A stretch of DNA of 64,000 bases from Proales similis (taxonomy: Eukaryota > Rotifera > Eurotatoria > Ploima > Proalidae), in assembly GCA_019059635.1 (NCBI GenBank), contig JAGVRJ010000002.1, forward strand, positions 1,860,001 through 1,924,000, written 5' to 3'. The translations under genes were made by a program, and so were the position numbers. A model generated the notes under the pieces. The model did no database searches, had not been told where the DNA came from, and saw nothing but the letters and a program-made list of their open reading frames with translations. This document shows positions 45,276 to 55,473 of the stretch, piece after piece (the first letter of the stretch is position 1; every line of letters starts with the position of its first letter).

Positions 45276-46607
45276 TCGATTTCTCTGACGCCTCTCATTA
45301 GGGAGAGATTGAACGCGTGCTCGTCTGCGTGTGAGAACATGGTCCCGATGAGGGTTAAAGTGGTTGTAGTTGTTGAAGAACGGAGCCGATGGGCGCATGG
45401 ATCGGGAAATCGAATTATTCGTTGGCACTAATTTTATTAAAGATGATGATGCTGATGGAAAACAAGAGCCTCATAGCTCTCCCTCTCTCCTTTTTCTGGC
45501 TCTCTCTCTTTGCTTGCTTCTCCTTATATTTAACTGACGCCCATTTTCTCCGCTTATTCCATCGTTCATGGTTGCATTGCTCCGCGTTCGCATGAACTCA
45601 ATGATTATTTCTTTGGGGAAATACGCCTCATGAACGTAATTGGTTCCGAATCTTTTCACTGGCTTCATTTTTTCCTTTTTTCAAACAAAGTTGTAATTTG
45701 CGCCTGCTGCTTTGCTGCTTCTCCAATCGCAGCTTATAATCGTTCACTCATTCATTTAGTGAACTGAGCGCAACCCCAAGTCTTCCCCCATCGAATCAGC
45801 ATAGACACATACACACACTGAGGCGGAAAATAATCAATATTTGGATGATGTAAATAAGATCCTATTCTTACCTTGGCGCTTTCATGCTTTGGAGAATTAT
45901 TCGCCGATGCTGCTAGAGCGTAATAAGAATCAAAGCGACATGAGAACGAGGCCTAGTCGGTTCAAATCCACTAAAACGGTTGAAATCCTCTGAGGCGTCC
46001 GACTCTTAGTCTCTCGACGTAGAATGCGAACGAAAAAAAATCTAAAAATGCTTCTTGTCGGATGAGACGAGTTCCCCAGCTGCTAAATCTTTTCTTCATC
46101 TCCCACTCAAGCCAGCAGAGCTCTCTCTCAAGCCAGGTCAATAATTTGAGAGTGCTGGCCGACTCCACTCGACAACTAATTAGATAATTGACCCAAGTGA
46201 AATAAATCTGGCCACCTGTCGGAGCTTTTGCGGCGGCTTTTACTTGCAAGTTGCGAACAAGAATCGTTTGAAAGAGTCGAGATCAACAGAGCATTCGACC
46301 AACGAACCAAAGATTGTCTGTTTGTCTGTCTATCTGTCTGCTGTGAAGAGTTGACCCCAAAAAAAGACGACACGATGAAAAAGATTACTCAGTCCTTGAG
46401 TATAGAAAGAAGACACGATTTGTGCGCCATGCGAGCGCATGCAACCGCGCTTTAAACTCTCTCTCAAGGTTGAAGCGAGCGCACTGTGGTCGATGGGCGC
46501 ATTATGTTAATGAAACAAAACAGACCGAAACTGAGGCGCCCAAATCGTGCAGTTAGACAGAGTAGTTTCGGAACAATTCGCAAGGAGATGTGCAAGCGTC
46601 CGCAAAC

Positions 46608-48871
46608 ATGAGCACAAACAAAGACGAAGAAAAAGGCGAGGGGCCACAAGATAGGCCGGCGCCTCGCATCCGCAGCCGCTTCCCACGTGCGCAGCCAAAT
46701 TTGGCTGGCGCCAGTGCCATGGCTCGAATGCGGCGTATTTCAGGTCACTTTCAATCTAAAAGCGACTTAGACACCGCCCCCAGGTCGCCGGCCGTACCAA
46801 ATTCGCCCCAGCATGGGCTGGCAGCTTCGCCGGCTCGCAGCATTTCACAGCTCGTGTAAGTGTCAGACTAAGAATTTCAGAACTAACGAGAACTAGTTCA
46901 AGAGTTAAATCTTAAGTGAAAACGTACTCTCGCCTCAACTCAATCATTCGCCAGTAAAAGGCGGCAGCGGCGCCGGAGGCCAAGGCTCGCCAATCAAATC
47001 AGATTCAAGCTTTAAAACGCATCTGATATCAGAAAGCGAGAAGAAAGCCAAGGACAATGATAGCAGCCAGGCTCCAGTGTCCGCAGTGCCCGAGTCGCCT
47101 CTACAACCCCAAACACCGACGCTGTTTCAGAACACACCGTGCGGTTCAGTCTACAATACGCGTTTTAGTAGTGAGCAGATAATGAACATCATCAAGCACA
47201 AAGCGATGCAGAAACTGAAAAGAATCGAATCCGAAGTAAGTGCTGGGATGAGAGAAGCTCGCTGCGAGTTTGTATAAAACGAGAATGTAAGGCGCTGCGG
47301 GAAAGACGCCGTCGGTACAGAAAGGAGCTCAAAGAGCTTAGTCGAGTCGACACCACACTTGCAGATGAATGTAGCGCCAGCTGTGCGGACGGCAGCATTT
47401 CGGTCGGCTCTGGTATTGATCGTTCCAAAATTCGCATGCGAGATTTACTTTACATAAACAATCGTTCTAGCAGCAAGTATGAGACTAAAAGCGTGAAGAA
47501 TATGATTTTTTTTTGAATAATTCTTGAAAACAAATAGAAAAGCGAATCCGGACGAGACCGTATTGGATGAAGAGGAGGAGGAAAACTCTCGGCCGGGCGT
47601 GAGCCAGACAGAAGAGCCAGCTCATGAATCGACGCCCAAGTCAAGTTCGAGCAAAGCCGGAACAACAAGCTTTGCCCCGCAGCTGAAAATTGCTGCCGAC
47701 GGCTCGATTGTAATCAACGAGGAAAGCTTGTTCGTGAGCCGAGCAGAGCCGGTCTATGACGACACTGTGGTCGAAGGCGAGCAGCAGGATAATTTGACCT
47801 ACAGCAGCTACAGGAAGTTTCACCACACCAAGAAATGGAGCGAGCGAGAGACGGCCAAGTTTTACAAGGCGCTCGGCATGGTTGGAACCGACTTCACCAT
47901 GATTCAGCGTCTGTTCTCACATCGAACCCGGGATGAAATAAAGCGCAAGTTCAAGAGAGAGGAAAAGCTCAATCAGGCGCTGATAGACAAAATTCTTGGT
48001 AAACAGAGCGTTTTCTGCCTTTTTTGTTTATTGTTTAATTAGATTCGATTCAATCTAAAATGCATGATTCAGCCAAGACCACCAATTTCGACATAAGCGT
48101 ATTTGTCGCCTCCAGTTCAGACGACGAGACTCCAACCAAATCGAAGAAGAAACGAAAAGAACAAAAGAGGGTGAGAGAAGAGGAGGCAAACACATCTGGC
48201 TCAGTTGAATCGAGTAAACGAGCGCCCAAGCTACGTCGGGTCCGTCAGAGTAAGCAAACTTAGGATCAAGCTAGTCCACGTTCAGCCATAATTTATCTAT
48301 TAAATGCATTCAAGGAAATTTCGTCGAGTCAGAAAGCGAGCCAGAGAAAGAGACCACGACGACGATCGAGCAAAGGACAACAGTGACAACAACTACAACT
48401 GAAATCACTGAAATTACCCAAATCAATGCTTTTGCCAATACATTGTCGAAGGCCGCTGATCAAGAAACTTTAGATTCTGAGAGTCAACTTGAACAGCTGC
48501 CGCCATGCTCCTCGTTAATTGTCAATCAAGAGTACAAAATGACAGGCAAAAGCAGCACCTTGAAACTAAGCGATCAAGTCGAACTGATTATCGACCTTGA
48601 TACGAACTCGTTCAGGTCAGTGTGTCTGAGCGAGCAGATCCAACAAGTCAGCAGTGAACCGACCTGTTCAGATGGCAGAAAGCAAGACTCGATCGGACAT
48701 TTTGCAGACGAAAATAGAGCCGAAGATGAGGGCGAAGGCGAAATCATATTCGATTTGAACAGCAATCAACTGATTCGTCCCCAACAAGTTATTGACAAAA
48801 ATCTTTCCGACCAAGCGGTAGCGAGTTCGATCACCATACTACCGCTCGACTCAACCGATTCACAATCCTGA
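46608..48871 (+). CDS. BDP1: TFIIIB subunit BDP1 (B'')
   Basis: Part of the RNA polymerase III initiation factor TFIIIB with TBP and BRF1. Six exons: 46608-46855, 46968-47235, 47292-47476, 47538-47998, 48043-48249 and 48315-48871; 641 residues. The extended SANT domain near residues 325-385 (KKWSERETAKFYKALGMVGT, DFTMIQRLFSHRTRDEIKRK, FKREEKLNQALIDKIL) is the hallmark of BDP1; human has VGTDFSMIGQLFPHRAR at this place. Upstream KIRMRDLLYINNR matches the conserved pre-SANT block. The C-terminus is acidic, Ser/Thr-rich and probably disordered. The acceptor of exon 2 (GGCAG at 46967) is the only one that keeps frame, and this junction is the least certain. Confidence 0.92.
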
Positions 48872-49111
48872 TCAATTGTTTGTTCGTTATGGCCTTATTT
48901 TTTACTGTTTACTTGGTTGCTGCTTGTTAAACTCTGTTATTATAAAAAGTCGAAAGAGATGATTAAAAAAACAAAGCACGGAAACGATGAAGTGTGCCTG
49001 ATTTGAGAACTTGTGTTTTTATTTAAACAAAAAGATGACGGTCTGTAATAAGCCGTTTTGGAAAAAAACGAGAGAAATACACGCTTGACGACATTGAAAA
49101 AAAAAACATAG
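48872..49111. other. Short gap between BDP1 and USP37
   Basis: 240 nt, A/T-rich, same-strand spacer with the BDP1 3' UTR and USP37 promoter or 5' UTR; nothing else visible. Confidence 0.5.
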
Positions 49112-52100
49112 ATGCAAGTGAGCAACGTGACGCCTTTAATCGAATGTGACGAGATTACAAGCAACAGTTTAGTGGGTGTCGTTTTCAACCATCCAAAGTC
49201 GGGCTATGTCCGCTTGGTCAAGGACAATCTAAAACAGTCCTATCTGATTGAGCTGTTTTTGAAGAGCAGCGTCAATAGTCAACATCCGCCCGTTCCCTGC
49301 TGCACCGTTCATGTAGGCATCTTAGTGTCTCGATTTTTCCCACTGACTCGGTTCAAGTTGCTTGTTTGGACAGATATCCAAGCATCAAGTCAAGAGCATT
49401 CAGTCAAAGAGCAAGTTCGTTCTCCAGCTCAAGAATAGCGGAATATTGAAGTTGAAGTTTAAAACTGACTCTGACATGTCCAAGTTCACAGTCAAAGTGC
49501 AAGAGTGCTTGGAAGGTGAGCCGCACACACCTTTGAAACGAATCAAAATTAAACCACTAGTGGTAGACACCGAGTTTCTGAATCGAGGATCCGCTACGGC
49601 AAGCTCGGTTACAGTTGAAAATCTTAGTTCGCAAAGTGTTCCCAACAAGGAAAACGGATCGCTGACGGCCACTGCAAGACAGCCGATTTCAATCACAAAT
49701 AGCCAATTTTACCCGAACCGAGCGGAAAGTCAGCCGCAACAAAAGCAGCCTCAATCAGCGGGTTCGAAAAAGCTATTGGGCGAGAACAACGAGCAGAATT
49801 CATTGGCAAACAAAGGTCAGGCTGCTGCTACTGCTGCCCAAAAGCGTCGACGCGAAGATTCAATCGGCGCCGTCTTGGACGACGAGGTGCACAGCGACTC
49901 GAAGAAGAATTCCCAGCCGGTCAAGCGAACATGCTCTAAAGGAGCGGAGGAAAACCAAGAGAATCAGGAGAACAAAAAGTCAAGTATAATCAAGGCCTGG
50001 AATCGAAACCCGAGCAAGAACGGCAAAGCTAGACTCGAGAATGCGTCGGGTAGCAGTGGCGCCTCGAGCGGTGGCAAAGGGTAAAAGCAAACAAATTTGA
50101 ATCACAAGAGAATTTATTAATTTAAACAAATGTGAATCACGCTAGATTCTCGAACCTAGGCAATACATGCTACATGAATGCAATTCTACAGTGCCTATTA
50201 AACGTAGACGTGTTCGCCTATGATCTAATGCACGATCACAAATTACTCAAGGCCGCTCGTGGTCGGCTTGAAAAGAAGCCGACTAGCACAGAGACAGCCG
50301 AAAGTCTTTTTAGGTAAGTAAACAAAAGTAAAGCGCTCGTATGAATTAGAGTAGAAGTAAAAAGCGAATAATGACGAATAGTTGCTTGTGCGAATTATTG
50401 AAAGCGAGAGAAATACGTAACGAGTCGTTTCAGCTCAAGTCACTGAGAGAAGTGAAGGAGGCAATTGCACAGCAGGCTGATCGCTTCTCCGGCTATCAAC
50501 AGCACGTAAGTGAAGGGTCTATTTTACTGGGTTTCGCAGGTACTAGTTGTCGTTCAATGCGCAGTCGAGACTTTAGACTGCTTTCTTTGACGGGCGAATC
50601 TTCATTTTCGAACGCATGAGCGCGTAGTTTCGATCATAGGGCCGCACCGCTTGCCATCTAATACCGTGGGCCGACGGCGCGCTCGCTCCCGTCACATAGA
50701 CTGCGTTCAAATTGACCGGCAGACAAGTGTCGAGCTGACTAAACCACCAGCCTCCGCCCGATCTCAGTGCGCAGCCTCTCAGCTTTTCCTTTTCAATTTT
50801 CTCCTCACTCGTACGCTCGTCTAATTTCAGCTGCTCATAGTCGATGAACTGGTGATCGTATGTGGTGAAGAAAGCGCCATTCTGAGAGCTGAGACCTAAA
50901 TTGAAGCGGCGTCTAGCCTTGAGATGTTTACTCGTCAGTGTGTGTGTGTAAAGCGGCTTTACCGAACTGGGCATCCTCTAGAAACGATCGGCTCGCATTG
51001 CCGGAGAACTTGCCGCCAAGCAACAGCCGGTAGGACTCGAGTTCGGTGCCTAGCTGAAACTTCTCATAGTGTGCAACAAACAACTGATCGGTCCAGTCGG
51101 TCAACTCGATCAATAGCTCGTGCGGCTGATTTCGAGTCAGTTTGGAGACGAGTTCAAGGCCGAGCCAAAAGTCCGAGCGGAACGAGCCGAATCCGTGCGA
51201 GTACTCGCGCCAAGTTCGATTGAAATTCGTGTCAAAGCCGTTCACTCGCTGCTGCATCACAAGCCAGCCATTGTCGCAAAAAACGGTCATTTTTTCATGC
51301 AGTTCTGGACTTGATGCCGCCTCGAACGCCTTCTTTCTTCCGACTCGAATCTGGTGAAAGCCAGCTCCTTTGAATGTGTCACATCCGGCCTCTAGAACAT
51401 CGCATTCAATTCACATGAATCAAACTTTTCGGACATGGATATCGGATATTGGTGGCCACACTTGCCTTTATCCAATGGCGTCAAGCTCTCGGTGTGGTGT
51501 TGCTGCTGTTCGCTCTTGATCTTCTCACTCAGGCTCGAGTTCAGGTATGCAATGCGGGCTTCAAGCTTGTCGATGATTTGATAAGTTTTGCCCAGCTCGT
51601 CCCTTAAAATTGATTGAGAAATGAGAACAAAAGTAATTGCGGGCGTTGAAGAGTAAGAAGAGCAAGGAAACAGAGAAGAAAAGACTAACAAATAGAAAAC
51701 GAGATCGTTTTGAAATGTCTGATCATCGAGCAGTGCTTTGGTGAACTGGTGAGTTCCTTTTTCAATTTGATCGAGGCCAACAATTATTTGACGTTTGTTG
51801 AATGCGATCAGCTCAGAAGTGAGACGATCGAATTCCCAGTTGCATTCGTTCATTAGACGGTGGTTCATCTCAAGCTGTCTGTGCGCTTCGAGCATCAAAT
51901 TCTCGCTGCTCTGAACGATCGTTTCGATCTGATCGGCTAATTGAGGACGGCGTCGCCACCGCTGCATTGCTGTTAAACAGCCGGCAACCAGCAGTATCGT
52001 GAGCAGTCTTGTCGTAATTCTCATTTTCATTTTCTCTAAATCTCAGCCTCAACTCGGTCTGGTTCTATTCTGCTGCCTTCTATCAGCTACTTTGCAAGAG

Positions 52101-55100
52101 ATTTTACTTGTGCGCTCTGGCTCACCAATCTAATTGCCAATTGAGGCAAATGTGCAAATTAGAGAACTCGTGAGAGTGAATGATGTTGCCCAATTGCATG
52201 CCAATCAGATAGTGTGCGTTTTCGAGCTCATTTTTCATCACATTTCTCGATTAAATTAGCCCAAAGAAAGGATTGAAGAGAAATTGCGCGTAAAATAGCG
52301 ACAAAATAGAAAACAACAACAAGAAGAGCATCGAGACGACATTCGAGCGTGCGTGCTGTTGACACGCAATGTTTGATCGGACGAGCAGGAAATAACAAAA
52401 ACATTTAATAATTTACTTTAAATAATCAATGAGATTATGGCGTATGCTAACCAACAGGGGATGGTGTGCATTAAAATCGGCACCAGCGTCTGACACTCTT
52501 TCATCTATCCAACCGTCGCTGTTTGCCGACACCAGGCGCTTCCTGACCGAATCGATACGTTGCCGACATTCATTCAATTCGCCACTCATTCGTCCGTTCT
52601 CAGCGTAGATTTTCTCCACATCTGTCAGCGTCTGCGTGATTTGTTCGAGCGGTGACTGCGCCAGACGCCGCTCCTTGAAGACGGTTGTGAACGGTGAGCC
52701 GGCGATAACCACCCCTGCCGCTGCTTTTGTCGATGTTGATGGCGATGTCGTTGTTTTATCTGCAAAAATCAGCTCTTCGGTACGTTGTCTCGCCGACATG
52801 TAACACATGCCTAGCACTGGTATAAGTGCTAAGCATGCGAATGCGTTCACGTTAACTCCGGGGACCATTGAATCTTCTAAATTTGAGATTGAAATTTGAT
52901 GATATTCACTTGTTCAAGGACGCGCACGAGTTCCTGTGTCAACTGCTTGATCAGCTCAAGGACGACGTGGACAAATTTGAAGCAGGCCTGAAAGAAGCAA
53001 GCGACTCGGGTGGAAAAATCGAAGCTCCGATCATCGACAGAGTAAATGAGTCAAGAGCACAAGAGCAGAAGAGCGTACTGAGTCAGTTTCCAAATCCGGT
53101 CGTGGACAACTTTCAATTCGAAGTGGCACACTCGATTCACTGCAAAAGGTACGTGTCGGTGGAGCAAGTGCGAACGAAATTCCCGCTCCAAATGTAATGA
53201 AGCTCGCCTGCCATCGCGTGAGAGTGATTGCGCTCGGATTGAGCTCGCTGAACAAATTGGATACGGCAGACAGCTTGCTTGATGAATGAATGAGTGGGCG
53301 AGAATACTACCGATGATGATGAATTATATTGGCGGTGATTATTTTGCATTGATTCTAATCGCTTTCTCGTCTGAAAAAAAACAACACACACACACACATC
53401 ACACACACACAGACAGAGACACTCACTCTCAAAAATAGGGAGAGCCGAACAACAATAACAGCTGGTGCATTGGAACTAACTTCCGCTTTTGCGCATGACG
53501 CAATTTCTAGGTGCACGAGTGTTATAACCAAAAACGAAAAGTATAATAATTTATGCCTTGAGCTGCCACATCTGACTGCTTCAGACTCTGGCAAGTAAGT
53601 CAACACACAGGCAATCAAGGCTCAAATATTTGCTCAAACGTTTGTCGTCAACAGGTTCATTTCAATTCAAGACGCACTTGATCTGTTCTTCCGAGACGAG
53701 ACTGTAATCGATTTTAAATGCGAAACATGCAACAGCGTCGAAGAGGTGTTCATCAAGCGCAAGTTCACTCAGCTGCCGCGCATTCTCATTCTCTACATGA
53801 AACGGTACGAGTTCCGCGAGCTGACTTCAAATCAGAGCAGCGGACAGCCGAGCGAGTCGAGGCTCAAATTAGTCAAAAACGATTCGTACCTGAAAATACC
53901 GCGTTACCTGACACTTAAGTACCTCACACACGAACAGGTGACTAGTCCAAAGCCGATTCCGCACAAAGCGCAGCTTTTGGCCACGCCCGAATTCTCGCCC
54001 GCCAAAATGCCAGCGCACGCCAATAATGCCAAAATGAACAAGCCAGAAGGCCCTTTGCAAACATCGTTCGCACTTGCGAATGCGACCAATCTTCAAAAAG
54101 ACAAAAGCAAACCCAAAAAAGTGATAATTAAAAAGTCCAACCCGCAGCCACGGCCGTTCGACATGAGCAAATTTGTGCTCAACGAGATGAGCGAAGAGCA
54201 GCAGATTGAGTTTGCCATGCGAATGAGTCTGGACAACGACGATCGACTACCAGCAGAGCAGCTGAGCACCGACACTCCAAAGTACTTGGATGGCGTAGAT
54301 GACTCGAATGCAGCTTTGATTGACGATTCGTCGAGCGAAAAGTCGATGCAGCTCAAACGACGTAAGTGCTCTTTTCAACGCTGAGCAAAACTGAGTAAAA
54401 GATTGAAAAAAAAAGCGGCCAAGACTTATGCGCTAAGAGACAGATCGCAGCTGAAAAAGCGTCTGAGTGAATACAGTCTGACGAGCACAGATGATTACGA
54501 CGCCTCTCAGCAGCAGCAGCAGCAAGAAGAGACCGAAGAGGAAGAGACTAGACGAGCAATCGAAGAGAGTCTCCGCATGTACCAGCAAGACCAAGATTCC
54601 GAACAAGTTGGTCTCCTATGTGGTCAGACTTGGCCTTTTTCTAACCAAATGCACAAACAGCAAAAGATCATGTTCGGTCCATTGGACGAGTTTGACGAGT
54701 CGAACATGAAACCGTTCATCGACTACCCGGAGCCGATCAGTTCAATAATGCGTCAAAATGCCTTGGTAACAGACTTAAGATGGCAACATCTGACGAGTGG
54801 CTGCTTTCATAAGTTCTCTATTATCGAATAGGATGGTCAAGAGGCCGATTCTTATCGCGTCGTCGGCATAGTGAATCATTTAGGCCTACTGTCAAGCTCT
54901 GGCCATTACATTTCAGATGTGTACAGCCTGAGGACAAAATCGTGGCTCAGCTATGACGATTCCAAAGAGGAAGTGATCAGCGAGGACGATGTGCTCAAGA
55001 GACGCGCAAAAACCGGCTACATATTCTTTTACGTTCACAAGTAAGAATCCAGAGCGGCCTTCGAATCCAAGTTGCTTAACCAATTTCAATTGTCTAGCTC

Positions 55101-55122
55101 GATCGAGGCCACCTACTCCTAG
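49112..55122 (+). CDS. USP37: Ubiquitin carboxyl-terminal hydrolase of the USP37/26/29 class
   Basis: Cysteine protease that removes ubiquitin; USP37 acts on cell-cycle and replication substrates. Exons: 49112-49312, 49374-50080, 50146-50313, 50382-50505, 52919-53148, 53511-53594, 53655-54361, 54416-54765, 54832-55040 and 55098-55122. The N-terminus has the PH-like domain of this class (LQLKNSGILKLKFKTDSDMS). The Cys box is GFSNLGNTCYMNAILQCLLN; the QQHDAHEFLCQLLDQLKDDV block is split by a 2.4-kb intron; the His box is SSSGHYISDVY followed by SWLSYDDSKEE. A zinc CxxC pair is present (CKRC, CETC). Two UIM-like helices (EEQQIEFAMRMSLDN and ETRRAIEESLRMYQ) lie in the insert, as in USP37. Length is 934 residues, or 916 if the in-frame 54 nt at 54607-54660 is an intron. 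Two minus-strand genes lie in intron 4. Confidence 0.94.
50573..52030 (-). CDS. Secreted fibrinogen-related protein nested in a USP37 intron
   Basis: Four exons: 52030-51690, 51602-51466, 51391-50963 and 50895-50573; 409 residues. A signal peptide or anchor (TTRLLTILLVAGCLTAM) is followed by about 140 residues of coiled coil and a fibrinogen C-terminal domain: AGCDTFKGAGFHQI, NGWLVMQQRVNGFDTNFNRT, WREYSHGFGSFRSDFWLGLE, GLSSQNGAFFTTYD, and CALRSGGGWWFSQLDTC with VNLNAVYV and HGIRWQAVRPYDRNYALMRS. This layout is that of ficolin/tenascin/angiopoietin-like extracellular lectins or adhesion proteins. The second intron (51465-51392) uses a GC donor (GCAAGT). The gene lies wholly inside USP37 intron 4 on the opposite strand. 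Ligand unknown; an immune or developmental role is possible but unproven. Confidence 0.88.
52413..52868 (-). CDS. 151-residue membrane or secreted ORF, likely relative of the neighbouring coiled-coil exon
   Basis: Intronless ORF in the same USP37 intron and on the same strand as the fibrinogen-related gene. It starts with a hydrophobic segment (VNAFACLALIPVLGMCYMSA) that could be a signal anchor, then a Thr/Ser-rich stretch and a helical region. The segment ENGRMSGELNECRQRIDSVR resembles MNHRLMNECNWEFDRLTSEL in exon 1 of the neighbouring gene, and a possible donor (GTTAGC) lies near its end, as in that exon (GTTAGT). It may be a truncated tandem copy, or an alternative first exon, of the fibrinogen-related gene. 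Simple phase matching to exon 2 fails, so the first idea is favoured. Coding status is moderately supported. Confidence 0.5.
   Translation of the reverse strand: MVPGVNVNAFACLALIPVLGMCYMSARQRTEELIFADKTTTSPSTSTKAAAGVVIAGSPFTTVFKERRLAQSPLEQITQTLTDVEKIYAENGRMSGELNECRQRIDSVRKRLVSANSDGWIDERVSDAGADFNAHHPLLVSIRHNLIDYLK
53381..53411. repeat. (CA)n microsatellite in a USP37 intron
   Basis: Two CA runs within the 362-nt intron between USP37 exons 5 and 6. Confidence 0.9.
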
Positions 55123-55473
55123 TTGCCCGCCCACCTGCACACACATTTCCCGACAATTTCCTTTATTTCTCACTCTCTATTTTTCTATTCTCTATTTACG
55201 GTCTTTTTATTTTCATCTTGTCGGCAATTTTATTTGCTAGCCCGCTCAATCTTTTTTTTTTCTTCATCATTCAAGAGACGAGCAGTGGTTAGAGAAAAGT
55301 GTCTAACGAAAATGTACAGAAATAAAAAATGCCGTCGGGATGTGTGGGGCTCAAATAATCGCTTGATGTCTAAAGTTCTGGCAACTTATAAAAAGCAAAG
55401 CGATTAGGGCGCAAAGGATGAGAACGAACAGAAATGACTTTCGAACAGGCTTTTATTTTAGAATTCGAATGCT
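55123..55473. other. Convergent 3' region of USP37 and ValRS
   Basis: Pyrimidine-rich USP37 3' UTR, then a minus-strand AATAAA at 55452-55457 for ValRS. No gene. Confidence 0.6.
55452..55457 (-). terminator. AATAAA polyadenylation signal of ValRS
   Basis: Minus-strand AATAAA 17 nt past the ValRS stop codon. Confidence 0.55.

Larger units (their letters stand above)
43972..46607. promoter_or_regulatory. 2.6-kb divergent gap between Kv2 and BDP1
   Basis: Head-to-head spacer. Contains a CT run at 44345-44358, a GGCA tetranucleotide run at 44842-44860, a GGCT/CTGG array at 45225-45275 and CTGT repeats near 46316-46340. No ORF here shows domain features. A short element resembling a tRNA B box (GGTTCAAATCC at about 45959) has no matching A box. 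The Kv2 promoter and distal elements probably lie here. Confidence 0.5.

Noticed and set aside
45890-45972. Possible tRNA gene (GGTTCAAATCC B-box-like element)
   Set aside because: No matching A box at the right distance and no acceptor-stem complementarity by eye.
50924-51357. Plus-strand ORFs inside USP37 intron 4 as extra USP37 exons
   Set aside because: They are antisense of the fibrinogen domain; QQH joins DAHEF directly as in USP37 relatives.
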